A stretch of 64,000 nucleotides of DNA from contig CDRNVI010000051.1 of the NCBI GenBank assembly GCA_977017575.1, forward strand, positions 332,516 to 396,515, read 5' to 3'. The translations under genes were made by a program, and so were the position numbers. Origin of the DNA: Paramoeba atlantica. Taxonomy: Eukaryota; Discosea. Below are positions 50,208-59,519 of this stretch, piece by piece (positions within the stretch are counted from its first letter, which is position 1; every line of letters begins with the position of its first letter). Below the pieces are notes generated by a model that was not told the origin of the DNA, did not search any database, and was given only the letters and a program-made list of their open reading frames with translations.

Positions 50208-53156
50208 CATACCCCTGCCGGGTAAATGGGTAATTACCCACGTGGTGGTAAACGCGGGTAATTTACCCGGGTCATTGACCCATTTACCCGCTTTCACCCA
50301 GATTTACCAACCAACCATACGATCCCGTACTAGAATAAAGCTCGATGACTGTGCCAACTTTGCTGAGCAAGTTGTCGCTACAGAAACAGTATCTCAATCC
50401 ATAGAAGGAAAAATCCGTCTTTCATTCGGTTTCCCCCCTTTCCTATCCCCTAAACCAAACAATTTTGTTTTATTTCTTTTTATTTTTTTTTATTTTTTTC
50501 TTGACCTGGCGGGCTAATCCCCGCTTCATACAGTACTAATACTATACTGTATAGTAATCACTGTACTAAAATCAAATACAACTACTGCGTACAATCCACA
50601 TAATGTTAAGTCAGTTATGTTCTGTATCTGACAATGATTCAAGCTCACTATCATTTTCCAGCGAATCAGAATCACCTTGAGTCATATATCCTAGCTTGTC
50701 GCAATTTCCTCGCACGAATATCTGGTGCGATACAACATCGGGAGTAAGGGAGGCCTGGCGTGAGCTATACATATATCCAAGCACGGAAAGCCAGGAGTCG
50801 CACTTGTTGACCAGGGGTGGCGTCCAAACGTAGTGTACGGCAGCTTCGTAAATCGCTGGGAACATTTCACACCCAGGACCACACCACCATTCGTACTCGT
50901 TGCTGAACTTAGACGGATCCCAACTGAAATCGAGGCATGCTAAGTATTTTTCCCACTCATCGGATGAAATACGAAAGATCGGCTGCTCGGCCGACGGACC
51001 GTCCGCATTTTTGTCAAAAACATTATTTGCTCGAGCTACCGAGATGGGGAGAAGACCACAAGGACGAGCGAACTGAACGATCCATCCGGGACGGAACCAG
51101 AGAACATCGTTCCAAAAGCGCATATTATGATTTTTTTGTAGACGAGTCTTGTGATAAAGAAGTGCTTCTCGCATTCGCGAGGGCGCTTCGTCACTTTCGC
51201 TATGTTCGAACAAGAGCTGCAGCGTAGTTCCGACATGAGTTGCCATCGGTTTCCCCAACATGTCTGAAAATTTGTTCAATGCTGAATGCAAAACGCTGCA
51301 TTGTTCAAGAAATGTAAAGCAGCTTGCTTTAATTTCCAAAGCTCCGTACCGGTCCAGCAAACGCTTACACTTAATAATGGACTTTGACGCCCGTGCCTTT
51401 TCACTTTCGCTGTACACAAATGCCGATACTGTGTCCATATTCTTCGCCAAAAATTGCATACATGTAAACTTATCCTGACACCAGCGCGTCACACCTCCGA
51501 GCTTCGGAGTTTCGACACCCTCAGTTTCACGCGCTACTTGCAAAGCACTAATCAATTTCGGTCCCTGAGCAAGAAGCTGGCGATGCTTCTCGTACCATGA
51601 CGTGACATTGCATGACAGTGTGGCAATTAGAGAATTGGACATGTCCGGAGATACCTCCTTCAGCTTTTCGAGGCATCCGATTAGAGTAGATTGTAGTTGT
51701 TGACGGCAGAAAACTGGGGCATCCTCCCCAAGGCCATGGTACGATTGACGGAAGGTTTCTTCCGCCTTCAGAACTCCCTGATCGAAGCGAGCCAGAGCGA
51801 GATCCAGAGCAACTCCCTTGTATTTCCCTTTTGCTGCACTCGCTCGTCCTCCTGAATAAAAGGACTGACTGAACGCTTTTTTGAAAAGAAAGCACGGTGA
51901 CTCTTCGTAGGGCTTCAAGGTCGTTTGGCAAATTTTATTCAGCATATGACCTATGCAAGACAGGAGTATTATCGAAGAGACACGAGAAGATATGCCTTGC
52001 TGAAGTGCTGCAGTGTCACTCTCCCCAATCGGGGAAATTTGGTCATATATGCGTTTGAGAGCTCCTTCGCAATTGTTACGTGCCACGTGATTCACAGAAC
52101 TTCCGTCCGCGATCATGAATTTTAGCTTTAAAAGTCGGTGCTCACCAAGATTCGCCTGAAGAGTAAACACTAGTTGTTCGGCTACTGTTTTTCCATCAAA
52201 AGCACGATGACTAGGAGAATAAATGGGAGGTAAGACGTATTCTTCAGGGCCTACATATAAGACGGACAATAAAATGTGCTCAGACTTTGCTCGGTCGATT
52301 CCTGCATCAACGGCAATTCCGTACACCATGTGTAAGTCAATGGCAGCGCAAAGCTTCTCCCAGACTTCGTGGGCTAAAATTTCACAGTGTTGATGCCACT
52401 TCTTCAAATTTGTTTCCGGAATAGCCTCTTTGATAACATTCGGTGGAAGGTCGGGGCGGAGATCCTCATACTTGCGAATCAGCCAAACGAATTTACTCGA
52501 CGGAAGGTTTGTTAGGGTTTGTAGACATGGGAGCACCTTCCCAGCGAATCTTTGAACGGCCGCTCTCTGAATAAACGAAACCTGCGCAGTCGCCAAGCGA
52601 GCTCGCTCCACGCCCTCACGACACTTGCGTACATGCTTATGATAGACGTTTTTAAATCGGCAATGAGATTGAAACGTGCAACCCTCTGTCGTGCACACAA
52701 AGTGTACTTTTTGGTTAAGGGGGTCTGTGAGAACATCCGCGTGTTCATGCGGACAGTTTGGCGGGCAACGAGCCAAATTAAAGTGCCCAGACAAAGACTT
52801 CACCGTCATCTTGTGCCGCTCGTTTCGCTTTGATCGCTTTGGGTCCGGGGTCACTATCTCATCCTCAGAGCTTGATTCAGATGAAACGATCGGTTCGGGC
52901 GTACTGACTGTCGATGATCTTCGTTTGGGCATGTAATAAATAGAAGATAAAAGTGCAACGCTATCAGCAAAGTAAATGATATTATGATTGAAGGAAAAAG
53001 AATCTGAGATTTTTCTGATAGATATACAAAAATAAAACATTCAAAATCATTTAAGGTACAACTTTTCAGTTCCTGTCATCGAGCGGGTAAACGTGGGTAA
53101 AGCGGGTAAATGGGTAATTTACCCGGGTAATTACCCATTTACCCGGCAGGGGTATG
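50208..53156. mobile_element. hAT-like DNA transposon, complete with 32-bp TIR and 6-bp target duplication
   Basis: The first 32 bases (beginning CATACCCCTGCCGGGTAAAT) are repeated perfectly in inverse at the right end (53,125-53,156). Directly outside, TAGAAT occurs on both sides (50,202-50,207 and 53,157-53,162) as a target-site duplication. Subterminal GGGTAA/TTACCC motifs are repeated several times on both sides. The single large ORF inside is a hAT-like transposase. hAT elements usually give 8-bp (5-8 bp) duplications, so 6 bp is acceptable but slightly atypical. Confidence 0.88.
50611..52932 (-). CDS. hAT-like transposase
   Basis: An open frame starts at 53,040, but the more likely start is the ATG at 52,932, followed by the basic NLS-like MPKRRSS, giving 773 residues. 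Numbering from the longer frame: a finger-like region C-T-T-E-G-C...H-K-H-V-R-K-C (116-140, BED-like); first acidic motif GIAVDAGIDR (D245); second motif FMIADGSSVNHVARNN (D312), like the T-D-x-x-x-N of hAT enzymes; a long helical insertion with GVTRW; and a C-terminal block WTPPLVNKCDSWLSVLGYMY with VVSHQIFVRGN, matching the hAT dimerisation region. Its tail is acidic and Ser-rich. The frame is intact. Relatives in the window are the truncated 262-codon ORFs and the split relic at 59.5/62.1 kb. Confidence 0.75.
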   Translation of the reverse strand: MPKRRSSTVSTPEPIVSSESSSEDEIVTPDPKRSKRNERHKMTVKSLSGHFNLARCPPNCPHEHADVLTDPLNQKVHFVCTTEGCTFQSHCRFKNVYHKHVRKCREGVERARLATAQVSFIQRAAVQRFAGKVLPCLQTLTNLPSSKFVWLIRKYEDLRPDLPPNVIKEAIPETNLKKWHQHCEILAHEVWEKLCAAIDLHMVYGIAVDAGIDRAKSEHILLSVLYVGPEEYVLPPIYSPSHRAFDGKTVAEQLVFTLQANLGEHRLLKLKFMIADGSSVNHVARNNCEGALKRIYDQISPIGESDTAALQQGISSRVSSIILLSCIGHMLNKICQTTLKPYEESPCFLFKKAFSQSFYSGGRASAAKGKYKGVALDLALARFDQGVLKAEETFRQSYHGLGEDAPVFCRQQLQSTLIGCLEKLKEVSPDMSNSLIATLSCNVTSWYEKHRQLLAQGPKLISALQVARETEGVETPKLGGVTRWCQDKFTCMQFLAKNMDTVSAFVYSESEKARASKSIIKCKRLLDRYGALEIKASCFTFLEQCSVLHSALNKFSDMLGKPMATHVGTTLQLLFEHSESDEAPSRMREALLYHKTRLQKNHNMRFWNDVLWFRPGWIVQFARPCGLLPISVARANNVFDKNADGPSAEQPIFRISSDEWEKYLACLDFSWDPSKFSNEYEWWCGPGCEMFPAIYEAAVHYVWTPPLVNKCDSWLSVLGYMYSSRQASLTPDVVSHQIFVRGNCDKLGYMTQGDSDSLENDSELESLSDTEHN

Positions 53157-53173
53157 TAGAATAGGGGGGATAG

Positions 53174-53390
53174 TACTGTACCCCCCTAGTTATCTGTCAC
53201 AACTTTTCGTGGAAAGGTGACAAATAAGTAGGGGGGTAAATTACGTTTTAAGATTTTTTTGGAAAACAATAGCTATGAAAGTGACAGATAACTAGGGGGA
53301 GTAATTAATGAAAAAAAAATTGAAGGACCGAAAAGTGGCAGATAACTAGGGGGGTGACGTGTGAGAGATAACTTTGGAGGAGGTACAGTA
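53174..53390. repeat. C-run/G-run MITE, TAGTTATCTGTCAC type
   Basis: Begins TACTGTACCCCCCTAGTTAT CTGTCAC (two pieces) and ends ATAACTTTGGAGGAGGTACA then GTA. Three further inverse copies of the arm (GACAAATAAGTAGGGGGG; GACAGATAACTAGGGGG; GGCAGATAACTAGGGGGG) lie inside. It has probably grown by arm duplication. It is TA-flanked, directly next to the right end of the hAT-like element. Confidence 0.6.
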
Positions 53391-54435
53391 CTTCACTTGT
53401 ATGGTTACTTATGCCCGCGAATGACCACATTACGGGGTGAGTGGCTTTTTTGCGAGCATCCGATCAATTGTAAGAAAAGAACGGACTTTTAAGAGCATGT
53501 GTCCGAAATATAAATTTCGTGCACTTGCGTATAAATTCATGTACTTGTAGTGCAGTTATCCACGTTGTCTTTACCCGCCCCACATCTAGGCGGTGCCGCA
53601 CGCTGGTGCGCTGATCATTTCAAAAGCGTACAGTACGTGGCAGGAGAGTTCCTCTGATGTACAGTACAGTATAGTATGCAAAGACTAGCCGTACAGATCG
53701 GTGGAGGTCAGTGTGGATCAGAGGAGATCGCTGGAGTTCGATGAAGATCATTTTTGAACGCCCAAAGGGACTACCTGCAGACTCTCCATTTCAACAGCGG
53801 CGAAAATTGGTACAAAAATTCGTACCACAAAAAAAATATCGCGCCGCTTTGCGGCGCTGTTCTTCTGAACGATGCGTCAAAATTGCGCTTAAGCGGCCGG
53901 GTCAAACGGTTGCGCATAAGTAGGGGGCGGGACAGTACATGTAAATAGATTTTATAATCAAACATTCCATTTATGTTTCGAAGAAATGACCACTTTCTTT
54001 TTTCTCTTATTCGACGTCTGTAGTTGAAAATTGTTTAAAAAAATATTCCAGTGCGAAGACAAACAACTTTCATAAAGCTTTCAAATGCGCTAATATTTTT
54101 CAAAATTAGAAAATAGTTCAAAATTTTAAATACCTCAAAAAAATTGTCACCCCTGCTCGCGGCATCTTTTATATCCAATGGACAAACAAGGAACGTTATT
54201 AAATTATCTTCAGGAGAAGTGTACTAGCAATGTATGTCAAAGTCTTCGAAACAGTAGTGTCCGTGTAATTCTTTGAAAGTATAGCGCTTTGTATATCGCA
54301 TAAGAGAATACGTATTCCTCTTTTTTAATTTCACCTTGTACTTAGCCCATAACACTTCAGTGTAGTACTTGAAGTACAGATCAATCTGTACTTACCGGTA
54401 TTCAAACACAATGTATACCTAAGACGTTGCAAAAC
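53391..54435. other. Intergenic sequence downstream of CorA gene
   Basis: Apart from the right TIR and hairpin at 53,840-53,937 it is AT-rich with no recognised gene. It probably includes the 3' untranslated region of the CorA-type gene. Confidence 0.3.
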
Positions 54436-56808
54436 TCATACGTCTTCCACCGGGTCGCGCCCTACCTTGTACCTTGCATGACCAAAAAAGTGGTACGCCC
54501 ACCAGATGGTGTAGTAAGTCCCCAACCCGAGTAGCACAGCAACGGCCATGGCAGCAAGAATGCTCCAGAAGGCTGCGGTCGTATTGTACTCTTGAAACGG
54601 GACCTGTACATTCATCCCAAAAGCGGACGTAATAAAATTAAGCGGGAGAAGAATACTACCAAATAGCGTGATCCGCTTCATCACGTCGTTGGTGCGGTTG
54701 GCGTACTCGGCACTTCGCATCGAGAGCAATGAGATAATATTATTGTTTACCTGACTGATGGCATCGCGCGCCAGCTCGAACTGTGCCTGGGCTTGCGTAA
54801 GGTTATCCACAATATCGTGATAGTTGGGCCGCAGCTCAAAACACGAACGGTATGGGTGAGATAGAATGAGTTTCGCGACCGTATATTTCTGCGTAACCTG
54901 CGTACGTAGTGTACCGAGTTTGCGTCGGGTTCGGGTCAGTTGACGAAGGATGTTTGTCTTCTCTTGCTTTGTCACCACGAACGCGCTCTCGTCCAACGCA
55001 TCCACTTCATCCCGAAACCGCTGCACGCGTTGAGTCAGGATATCCACAATAATATCCAAAATCACATACAGCACATGCTCCGTCGTTAAACACTGCAGCT
55101 TCATCACATTCAACCGGGACACCGCTTCCTGGATAATATCCGCACTCTCCTGGTGCACACTCACCACAAAATGCTCCGTGAGGAGCAGCGCGACCCGACG
55201 CACGGCCCCTTCCACCGGATACGTCAGCGCCACAAAGAAGTACTCCCCAAAGAACTCAATCTTGTCCGGGGTGTCCCCCATGACGAGATCCTCAATCGTC
55301 AGCGGGTTGACTTTAATCTCCTCACACATCGCCGTGAGCTCACGATTCCCGACGCCCTGCAGGTCATACCAAATCGTCTCGTGCTCCCCGAGACACAGAC
55401 TCGCGACACTGCTATGTGTGGAGGCCGAGCTGGAGAGCGAAGAGCTTCGATGAGGACTCTCCAGAGAGCGCACCAGGTGAGGCAACCCCGAGGAACTTAA
55501 CCCTTCCGATTGCGGAGAGCCATAACTCTCGTAACTGTGATGAGAGTGGGTCTTGGAAGACGAAGAAGACGAAGACGACGCAGAAGACGAAGAAGACGCA
55601 GAACGCGCCGAACCACTCGACGCCTTCTCCCCTTTTCTACCGCCCTCCCTCTCTTCCCCTCCGTCCCTTCCTCCCCCACTCCCTTTGTTCGCCTCTTCCT
55701 CCCCCCCCTCCCCCCTGTCCCCTCTCGAGGACCCCACGGACCCGCTCCCCGACGCCCGTGAGGAGCGCCCACTCCCCCCCTCCCCCCTCCCGTCGCTTTG
55801 CTTCCGCAGTGCCCTCTCCGTCCTCCACTGGGTCATCACGGCGGAGAGGGTCGCGGTGAGTTCCCCGATGCCGCGGTAGACCGGGCGGACACGAAGGTGG
55901 GCGGTGTGGATGGAGTGCGCGAGGAGCCAGATGTGGGGGGAGGAGGAGGCAGAGGAGGAGGCCGGGGGGTACGCATAAGGGTACGACGAAGAGCTTGTGG
56001 TCGCTGGCACTACGGCAGGGGGCTGTAGCGTACTCGGTTTCGAGGGCAGGGTACTGCCCTGTAGGGTACTTGCATTCGTCGTTACATGCATCGTGGCACC
56101 ACTCTCGCTGGGGTTTCGAGAGGGGGGTGTGGTGCCGTGGGGGGGTAGAGCAGAGGAGGAGGCCGTTTGACGTTCAAAGGAGCCCAGGGCGGGGAGGTAG
56201 GGCATGGGACGACGGTCAAAGGGGGCGGTGGCATGGGGGTGGCTCATAGGGATCGTAGTGGTACTGGGCTTCACGAGAGCGGGGTTTTCTTTGGCTGTGG
56301 GGGGATGAGGCGTCGTGGTAACCCCTGGGGGACTGGTTGAGGACTCGCGGTGGAGTGCAGGTAGACCCGACGTAATGGTTCGGTCCGTAGTCGTCGTAGT
56401 GAACCCACGGTGGTGGTGGGGGAGTAGAGGGGGGAGGATGGAAGAGGCCGAGGCGACACGAGAGAGGGGGAGTGGGGGGATGGCACGGGAGGGGGGGATA
56501 GAAGGCGTGGAGATACGTGAGGAAGGGGGGATAGAGGGTGTGCGGAGAGAGGGGAGGGATTCGACAGAAGAGGAGGGGACGGGGGTGGTACGGTCCAGTG
56601 TGGCAGGGGAGGGGGTACGGAGGGTGTTGGTGGGGGTCGTGGGGGTTGTGGGTTCCTTCATGGGGAGGAGGGGAGATGTGGAGGAGGGGAGTGGGTGATG
56701 GTGGAGATGATGGGAGTGTCCGTCAGGACCATATGGGTAGCAGATGTGTGAATAGTAAAAAGTACCTAAGTGCTGGAAAATGGATGCAATGTTTTTTTTT
56801 TCATTCAT
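54436..56808 (-). CDS. CorA-type Mg2+ transporter with long low-complexity N-terminus
   Basis: 790 residues. CorA proteins form pentameric Mg2+ channels. Seen: the cytosolic domain from about residue 475 (TIWYDLQGVGNRELTAMCEE, EDLVMGDTPDKIEFFGEYFF), the long coiled stalk, TM1 (TLFGSILLPLNFITSAF) ending in the selectivity motif GMN at 731-733, TM2 (FWSILAAMAVAVLLGLGTYY) and a basic C-terminal tail. It resembles the bacterial CorA branch rather than MRS2. Residues 1 to about 440 are Pro/Ser/Thr-rich, then Gly/Ser/Glu-rich, without recognised domain. The start is uncertain: the ATG at 56,661 (MKEPTTPTT) is an alternative that removes 49 His/Pro-rich residues. The location could be the plasma membrane or an organelle. 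Confidence 0.88.
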   Translation of the reverse strand: MNEKKNIASIFQHLGTFYYSHICYPYGPDGHSHHLHHHPLPSSTSPLLPMKEPTTPTTPTNTLRTPSPATLDRTTPVPSSSVESLPSLRTPSIPPSSRISTPSIPPSRAIPPLPLSRVASASSILPPLLPHHHRGFTTTTTDRTITSGLPALHRESSTSPPGVTTTPHPPTAKENPALVKPSTTTIPMSHPHATAPFDRRPMPYLPALGSFERQTASSSALPPHGTTPPSRNPSESGATMHVTTNASTLQGSTLPSKPSTLQPPAVVPATTSSSSYPYAYPPASSSASSSPHIWLLAHSIHTAHLRVRPVYRGIGELTATLSAVMTQWRTERALRKQSDGRGEGGSGRSSRASGSGSVGSSRGDRGEGGEEEANKGSGGGRDGGEEREGGRKGEKASSGSARSASSSSSASSSSSSSSKTHSHHSYESYGSPQSEGLSSSGLPHLVRSLESPHRSSSLSSSASTHSSVASLCLGEHETIWYDLQGVGNRELTAMCEEIKVNPLTIEDLVMGDTPDKIEFFGEYFFVALTYPVEGAVRRVALLLTEHFVVSVHQESADIIQEAVSRLNVMKLQCLTTEHVLYVILDIIVDILTQRVQRFRDEVDALDESAFVVTKQEKTNILRQLTRTRRKLGTLRTQVTQKYTVAKLILSHPYRSCFELRPNYHDIVDNLTQAQAQFELARDAISQVNNNIISLLSMRSAEYANRTNDVMKRITLFGSILLPLNFITSAFGMNVQVPFQEYNTTAAFWSILAAMAVAVLLGLGTYYTIWWAYHFFGHARYKVGRDPVEDV

Positions 56809-56955
56809 TGGATTTCTTTAAATGGTGTACATGAAGTAGATTTCACGAAATTGTGGATTATGTTGTTATCAGATTTTTAGGTTTGAGACTACGAATTAAA
56901 TAGAGTACATCTTTTTAGTTCTTTCAAAACACCCCATAGTGTTATTTCCTTTACT

Positions 56956-57303
56956 TTACTTTCGCTTCTGTCTAAGTCCTTCCGCGAGCTGGTCTCTCTT
57001 ACGCTTTCCGAGTTGGTGACTTCCAATGCGTTTTTTGCAGTATTTCATGGCCTTCTTCTCTCTGCCAATCTTCAGCAACTCCTGGGCACGTCGCTCAAAG
57101 GGAAGGAAACCAACGACATCGTGTATGACAGCTTTGATCGCGTGCTTTGCCGGTCGTGGGCGACGGAAACTGTTCTTCACTTTGTTAATTCGGATCACTT
57201 TATCTGTCCCTTTGTATTCCTTGCTTTGTAACTCATGACGTTTAACCGGGTAACCTTTCTTCAGGCCGCGAACAACACCCTCGGGCCGCGAAGTCGATGT
57301 CAT
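56956..57303 (-). CDS. RPL36: 60S ribosomal protein eL36
   Basis: 115 residues, close to the family length. The sequence follows eL36: GVVRGLKKGYPVKRHELQSK, then the basic region with RPRPAKHAIKAVIHDVVGFL, then FERRAQELLKIGREKKAMKY, CKKRIGSHQLGKRKRDQLAE and a Lys/Arg tail. It is a large-subunit protein of the cytosolic ribosome. The ATG at 57,303 is the natural start. It lies 148 bases upstream of the CorA-type gene and about 250 bases downstream of the RMI1-like gene, all on the minus strand. Confidence 0.96.
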   Translation of the reverse strand: MTSTSRPEGVVRGLKKGYPVKRHELQSKEYKGTDKVIRINKVKNSFRRPRPAKHAIKAVIHDVVGFLPFERRAQELLKIGREKKAMKYCKKRIGSHQLGKRKRDQLAEGLRQKRK

Positions 57304-57557
57304 GACGAATATTAAAAGAATAAGATAATGAAGAAAGCAATTATTTTTCGAAAGGGTAAGTAAAGCAGAGTAGAGACTTACGATTCCAGGATTCTAAAAT
57401 GAAACAGATGCATATCAACAAGCTTTGAATATTGAACGGCATTAACACAAACTGAAATTTTATGGAAGGAATTGATACACGATGGTACTGGGATTCGGAT
57501 TTCCACTAGACAACGTCTGAGCGACAAGTAAAGGATAAGCTGCATAATGAGCACCAC

Positions 57558-58598
57558 CTATTTCGAGTCTACGCGAAAATGGTTGGCTTGCTGTGACGCA
57601 TAAGCCCCCCACCGAGTATAATAGTGTTGGCGTGACGAAGCACAAGAGTTGCCTGTTTTTTCAGGTACGTGAACTACATTCGAATTGCCCACGCTTCGTT
57701 GTGACTCTGCACTCTCGGGTATCAATTTCACATTATCCACTCTCAGTGTGCGAGTCTTTTCTGTCAGTAATTTCTCGTTCGAACTTTTTTCCTGATCTCG
57801 CAGAGTTTGCAGATATCCCACTCGCTTTTCCAAATCTTTCATCGTCACACGAGGACTTTGCCCAAACGGTAGAAATCTTGGCGCCTCATTCGCAGGTCCT
57901 GTGGAAGGAATCATGGGTGATGCACTTTGATCCGAAGCAATACCGGAGTGTCGTGTACGAAACTGTTCCCTTAGGCTTTGTTCTTCTTCTAAAATAGGCA
58001 CTCGTCCCCCAACGAACTGAGAAAAACGGTCTAAAATAAGGTTGCCCATACGTATGTCTGGATCCTTTACGAGTATCTTGCTTCCAGGGCGAGGAAGAGC
58101 TTGGCGGTCACCGTGAGTAGAGAGTTCGACCGCAGGTAGTGTGCGCTTGCCATCTGAAACCGTCAAGTATAGCAAACCATTTCGAATATCATAACAGGTT
58201 AACGTGCTTGTTGTATCGTTTGAAGAAGAGGGAGTAGAAGGTAAAAACGACGCCATTTCCTCTTCCTCACTGTCTCGAACTACGCATTCCAATCGCTCTG
58301 GTTTGGTAATGTCCCGTGCGGCGTTGACTTGGAGAAGAAATTTTCCTTTCAACACACCGCCGGTGGGGTTTGCCTCTAGGCAAGGCTCCCCCCATAAAGC
58401 AATATCTGTTGATAGAAAGAGATCCGAGTAGACCCTCGAGAGGGGTTCAACTGCGTTATGTAAGGGAAGAAGGTGATCCTTCCACTCCTGTTCTGTGGTA
58501 TCAGGCTGGTCGTAAAAGGCGGACAGTAGGCTTTGTAATTTGGAAGGAGACACACGGACGCCATACTGGTCGCGTAGAGCGTCTACGATGTCTTGCAT
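57558..58598 (-). CDS. RMI1: RMI1-like protein (RecQ-mediated genome instability 1)
   Basis: 346 residues. RMI1 is the OB-fold partner of topoisomerase III and RecQ helicase in dissolution of double Holliday junctions. Seen: an N-terminal helical domain (VSPSKLQSLLSAFYDQPDTT), the motif LKGKFLLQVNAARDITKPER typical of RMI1 (G-x-F-L-L-Q-V-x-x-x-x-D-I/V-x-x-P), then the OB strand elements CYDIRNGLLYLTVSDGKR and PGSKILVKDPDIRMGNLILD. The C-terminal ~120 residues are Ser/Gln-rich with a short coiled segment (MKDLEKRVGYLQTLRDQEKS) and are not conserved. The frame is intact and the start is the first ATG. The insertion loop between the OB strands (EEEEMASFLPSTPSSSNDTT) is longer than usual. I rate the family call as good rather than certain. 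Confidence 0.8.
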   Translation of the reverse strand: MQDIVDALRDQYGVRVSPSKLQSLLSAFYDQPDTTEQEWKDHLLPLHNAVEPLSRVYSDLFLSTDIALWGEPCLEANPTGGVLKGKFLLQVNAARDITKPERLECVVRDSEEEEMASFLPSTPSSSNDTTSTLTCYDIRNGLLYLTVSDGKRTLPAVELSTHGDRQALPRPGSKILVKDPDIRMGNLILDRFSQFVGGRVPILEEEQSLREQFRTRHSGIASDQSASPMIPSTGPANEAPRFLPFGQSPRVTMKDLEKRVGYLQTLRDQEKSSNEKLLTEKTRTLRVDNVKLIPESAESQRSVGNSNVVHVPEKTGNSCASSRQHYYTRWGAYASQQANHFRVDSK

Positions 58599-58903
58599 AG
58601 CAAAGAAAGTAGCTGTGTAGTTTTAGAGAAAATAACCTTCCTCTTTTTATATTTAATTTTTTCAATGTTGTACAATTTTTTGTGTGCACAAAAACCTTTT
58701 GTGCACCGATCAGTCTACCTAGCAATACACAGGTGTGTATGTGTAGTCATAAGCAGCATACAAACTAAGTGTACGTGGAAACGACACTTCTCTATCCTTC
58801 TAACGCTCCTATGTTACATGCATACTCCCCAAACATACGCCTCTTTTAATCAAAGCGTGGTGAGGAAAACTAGAGGTCCATAAACCGTATCCCCACGTCC
58901 TCC

Positions 58904-59371
58904 CTATTTGGGAAGTTCCATCCCTGCCTTTGTATTCCAGTAGTCCGGGTGGGTGCGATGGGAGGGGTAATGCCACGGGGCATTAGGTACCAGCCACCCC
59001 CCGGGTTTCGTCCATATCCCGGGGTGGTTGGCTTTCTGCCACCGGGTAATAAACCGTATCGGGGCCCCGTGGGAGTGTTTGTACACACCTTTCGGGAACC
59101 GTGGCTCCGCGTCCCCGAGCAGCGGTAGCGTGGGGACCCCTCCCCACTTACGATGGAGGGTGCGCACTTTTTCGAGCTGCTCACTCCGCCCGTCGAGGGT
59201 CTCGCGCATCATCCATTTCGTGATGTCGTCGATGTGGTACCATGCCAGACGGGAAGGTCGCGGCAGCCACTCGACCTCGTGCTCGAAATTGGGAGTGGCG
59301 TCACTGGGGCGACCACGGGTGGTGGATTTACGGCCCCGGATACGACCTAAGAGCGGGAGGGAGAGTTTCAT
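58904..59371 (-). CDS. Basic small protein, 155 aa, possibly mitochondrial; function unknown
   Basis: 155 residues, rich in Arg, Trp, Pro and His. The N-terminus (MKLSLPLLGRIRGRKSTTRG) is positively charged without acidic residues, as in mitochondrial targeting peptides. Conserved-looking blocks include WYHIDDITKWMMRETLDGRS and GVYKHSHGAPIRFITRWQKA, then NAPWHYPSHRTHPDYW. I do not recognise the family; composition and size would fit a mitochondrial ribosomal or respiratory accessory subunit. Codon context and orientation match its minus-strand neighbours, which supports a real gene. Confidence 0.6.
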   Translation of the reverse strand: MKLSLPLLGRIRGRKSTTRGRPSDATPNFEHEVEWLPRPSRLAWYHIDDITKWMMRETLDGRSEQLEKVRTLHRKWGGVPTLPLLGDAEPRFPKGVYKHSHGAPIRFITRWQKANHPGIWTKPGGWLVPNAPWHYPSHRTHPDYWNTKAGMELPK

Positions 59372-59428
59372 GTGGAAGAGGAAGAGGGTGTGAAAGGAAT
59401 GAAGGAAGAGGACTAAAAAATTGGGTTA

Positions 59429-59449
59429 GAGAGAGAGAGAGAGAGAGAG
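59429..59449. repeat. (GA)n microsatellite
   Basis: About ten GA units lie directly upstream of the 155-aa gene. On the coding strand of that gene this is a TC-rich pyrimidine tract, which could serve as a splice-acceptor tract. Confidence 0.9.
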
Positions 59450-59519
59450 TTCGTTGAAGAAGAGATAACGTGAAGACTGCTATGACAAATATAGGGGTGG
59501 ACACGAAAAGGGGGGGATT

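Larger units (their letters stand above)
49821..53937. mobile_element. TIR pair with CTTAAGCGCAACC arms and CGCGCCGC hairpins, enclosing a hAT-like element
   Basis: The left end reads TACTGTCCC...ACTTAAGCGCAACC. The right end read inversely is TACTGTCCCGCCCCCTACTT followed by ATGCGCAACC. Just inside each is a hairpin of type CGCGCCGCTTCGCGGCGCG (49,911-49,929; 53,840-53,859). If they belong together, an original element of about 1.2 kb was enlarged by the hAT-like insertion at 50,208-53,156 and a small palindrome at 53,174-53,390. The arms match the palindrome at 532-688. The pairing is an inference; the two ends could belong to separate short elements. Confidence 0.45.

Noticed and set aside
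50208-53156. Telomere-like GGGTAA/TTACCC motifs
   Set aside because: The motif is not the TTAGGG/CCCTAA repeat, and it is confined to the inverted ends of one transposon, so it is a TIR feature.
55153-56834. Multiple plus-strand ORFs opposite the CorA gene N-terminus
   Set aside because: They arise from GC-rich low-complexity codons of the CorA N-terminus and show only Arg/Pro/Ser or Gly/Arg runs.
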